From an uncultured Oscillospiraceae bacterium (GTDB taxonomy: Bacteria > Bacillota > Clostridia > Oscillospirales > Oscillospiraceae), in assembly GCA_910579775.1 (NCBI GenBank), contig CAJTUE010000006.1, positions 75,673 to 139,672 on the forward strand: DNA of 64,000 nucleotides, in the 5' to 3' direction. The position numbers and the translations under genes are program-made. The first letter of the stretch is position 1. Each line of letters begins with the position of its first letter. The notes below the pieces were generated by a model. That model was not told the DNA's origin, made no database searches, and saw only the letters and a list, made by a program, of their open reading frames with translations. Positions 63,991 to 64,000 of this stretch are shown here, piece by piece.

Positions 63991-64000
63991 ATCAAGCCTT

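Overview
The window is a GC-rich chromosomal segment from an anaerobic, low-oxygen-tolerant Firmicute of class Clostridia. The gene content (a crt-hbd-bcd-etfBA butyryl-CoA operon, IreB, WhiA/YvcK/RapZ, rubrerythrins, T-box control of pheST, DUF1846, TIGR04255, CsaB) suggests a butyrate-producing gut Oscillospiraceae member of the Flavonifractor/Intestinimonas type; that placement is inference. It is mostly core genome: there is no prophage, CRISPR array, insertion sequence or integrase.

Layout. 1-6163 (minus): murB-rapZ-yvcK-whiA-dnaE, with dnaE cut by the left edge. 6330-10114: a DUF378 membrane protein, then a repeat-bearing lipoprotein with an OmpR-type two-component system. 10231-15223 (minus): the crotonyl/butyryl-CoA operon with its electron-transfer flavoprotein. 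15419-19990 (minus): ireB, then a T-box-controlled operon GNAT-pheS-pheT. 20137-29403 (mostly plus): purA, a Fur/PerR-type repressor with rubrerythrin, a divergent SPFH/copper-amine-oxidase-domain pair, DUF1846 and pyrG. 29466-30865 (minus): infC-rpmI-rplT with its leader; infC appears to start at AUC. 30897-34183: TIGR04255 protein, a peroxide/oxygen detoxification cassette (reverse rubrerythrin, rubredoxin, flavoprotein-rubredoxin) and a TrhA/hemolysin III protein. 34351-42142 (minus): rpoB-rpoC. 42332-46881: cell-surface polysaccharide genes (glycosyltransferase, fused glycosyltransferase-CsaB), DUF4330 and PAP2 phosphatase. 46958-54931 (plus): RNase P RNA, SGNH lipoprotein, a fused FeoA-FeoB, and a MoxR-DUF58-transglutaminase operon. 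55033-63057 (minus): DegV, then pyrC-pyrF-pyrK-pyrD followed by a phosphatase-acetyltransferase fusion and a YgiQ radical-SAM protein. 63172-64000: a small YtxH-like protein, tRNA-Leu(CAG), tRNA-Arg(ACG) and a promoter that drives an apparently structured RNA at the right edge.

The least ordinary signals are regulatory. A complete small-RNA-like unit (sigma-A promoter, hairpin, intrinsic terminator) lies antisense to the rpoB leader and runs through the rpoB promoter. Two divergent promoters at 24.4 kb share one -35 region. A perfect inverted repeat sits in the spacer of the trhA promoter. Fur/PerR-like boxes precede both the regulator gene and the reverse-rubrerythrin cassette. A long hairpin RNA with its own promoter follows tRNA-Arg. 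Protein-level oddities are three gene fusions (GT-CsaB, phosphatase-GNAT, FeoA-FeoB with a His-rich linker) and a secreted protein ending in a motif otherwise typical of Na+-pumping decarboxylase beta subunits. All functional calls come from reading motifs by eye; no database search was run.
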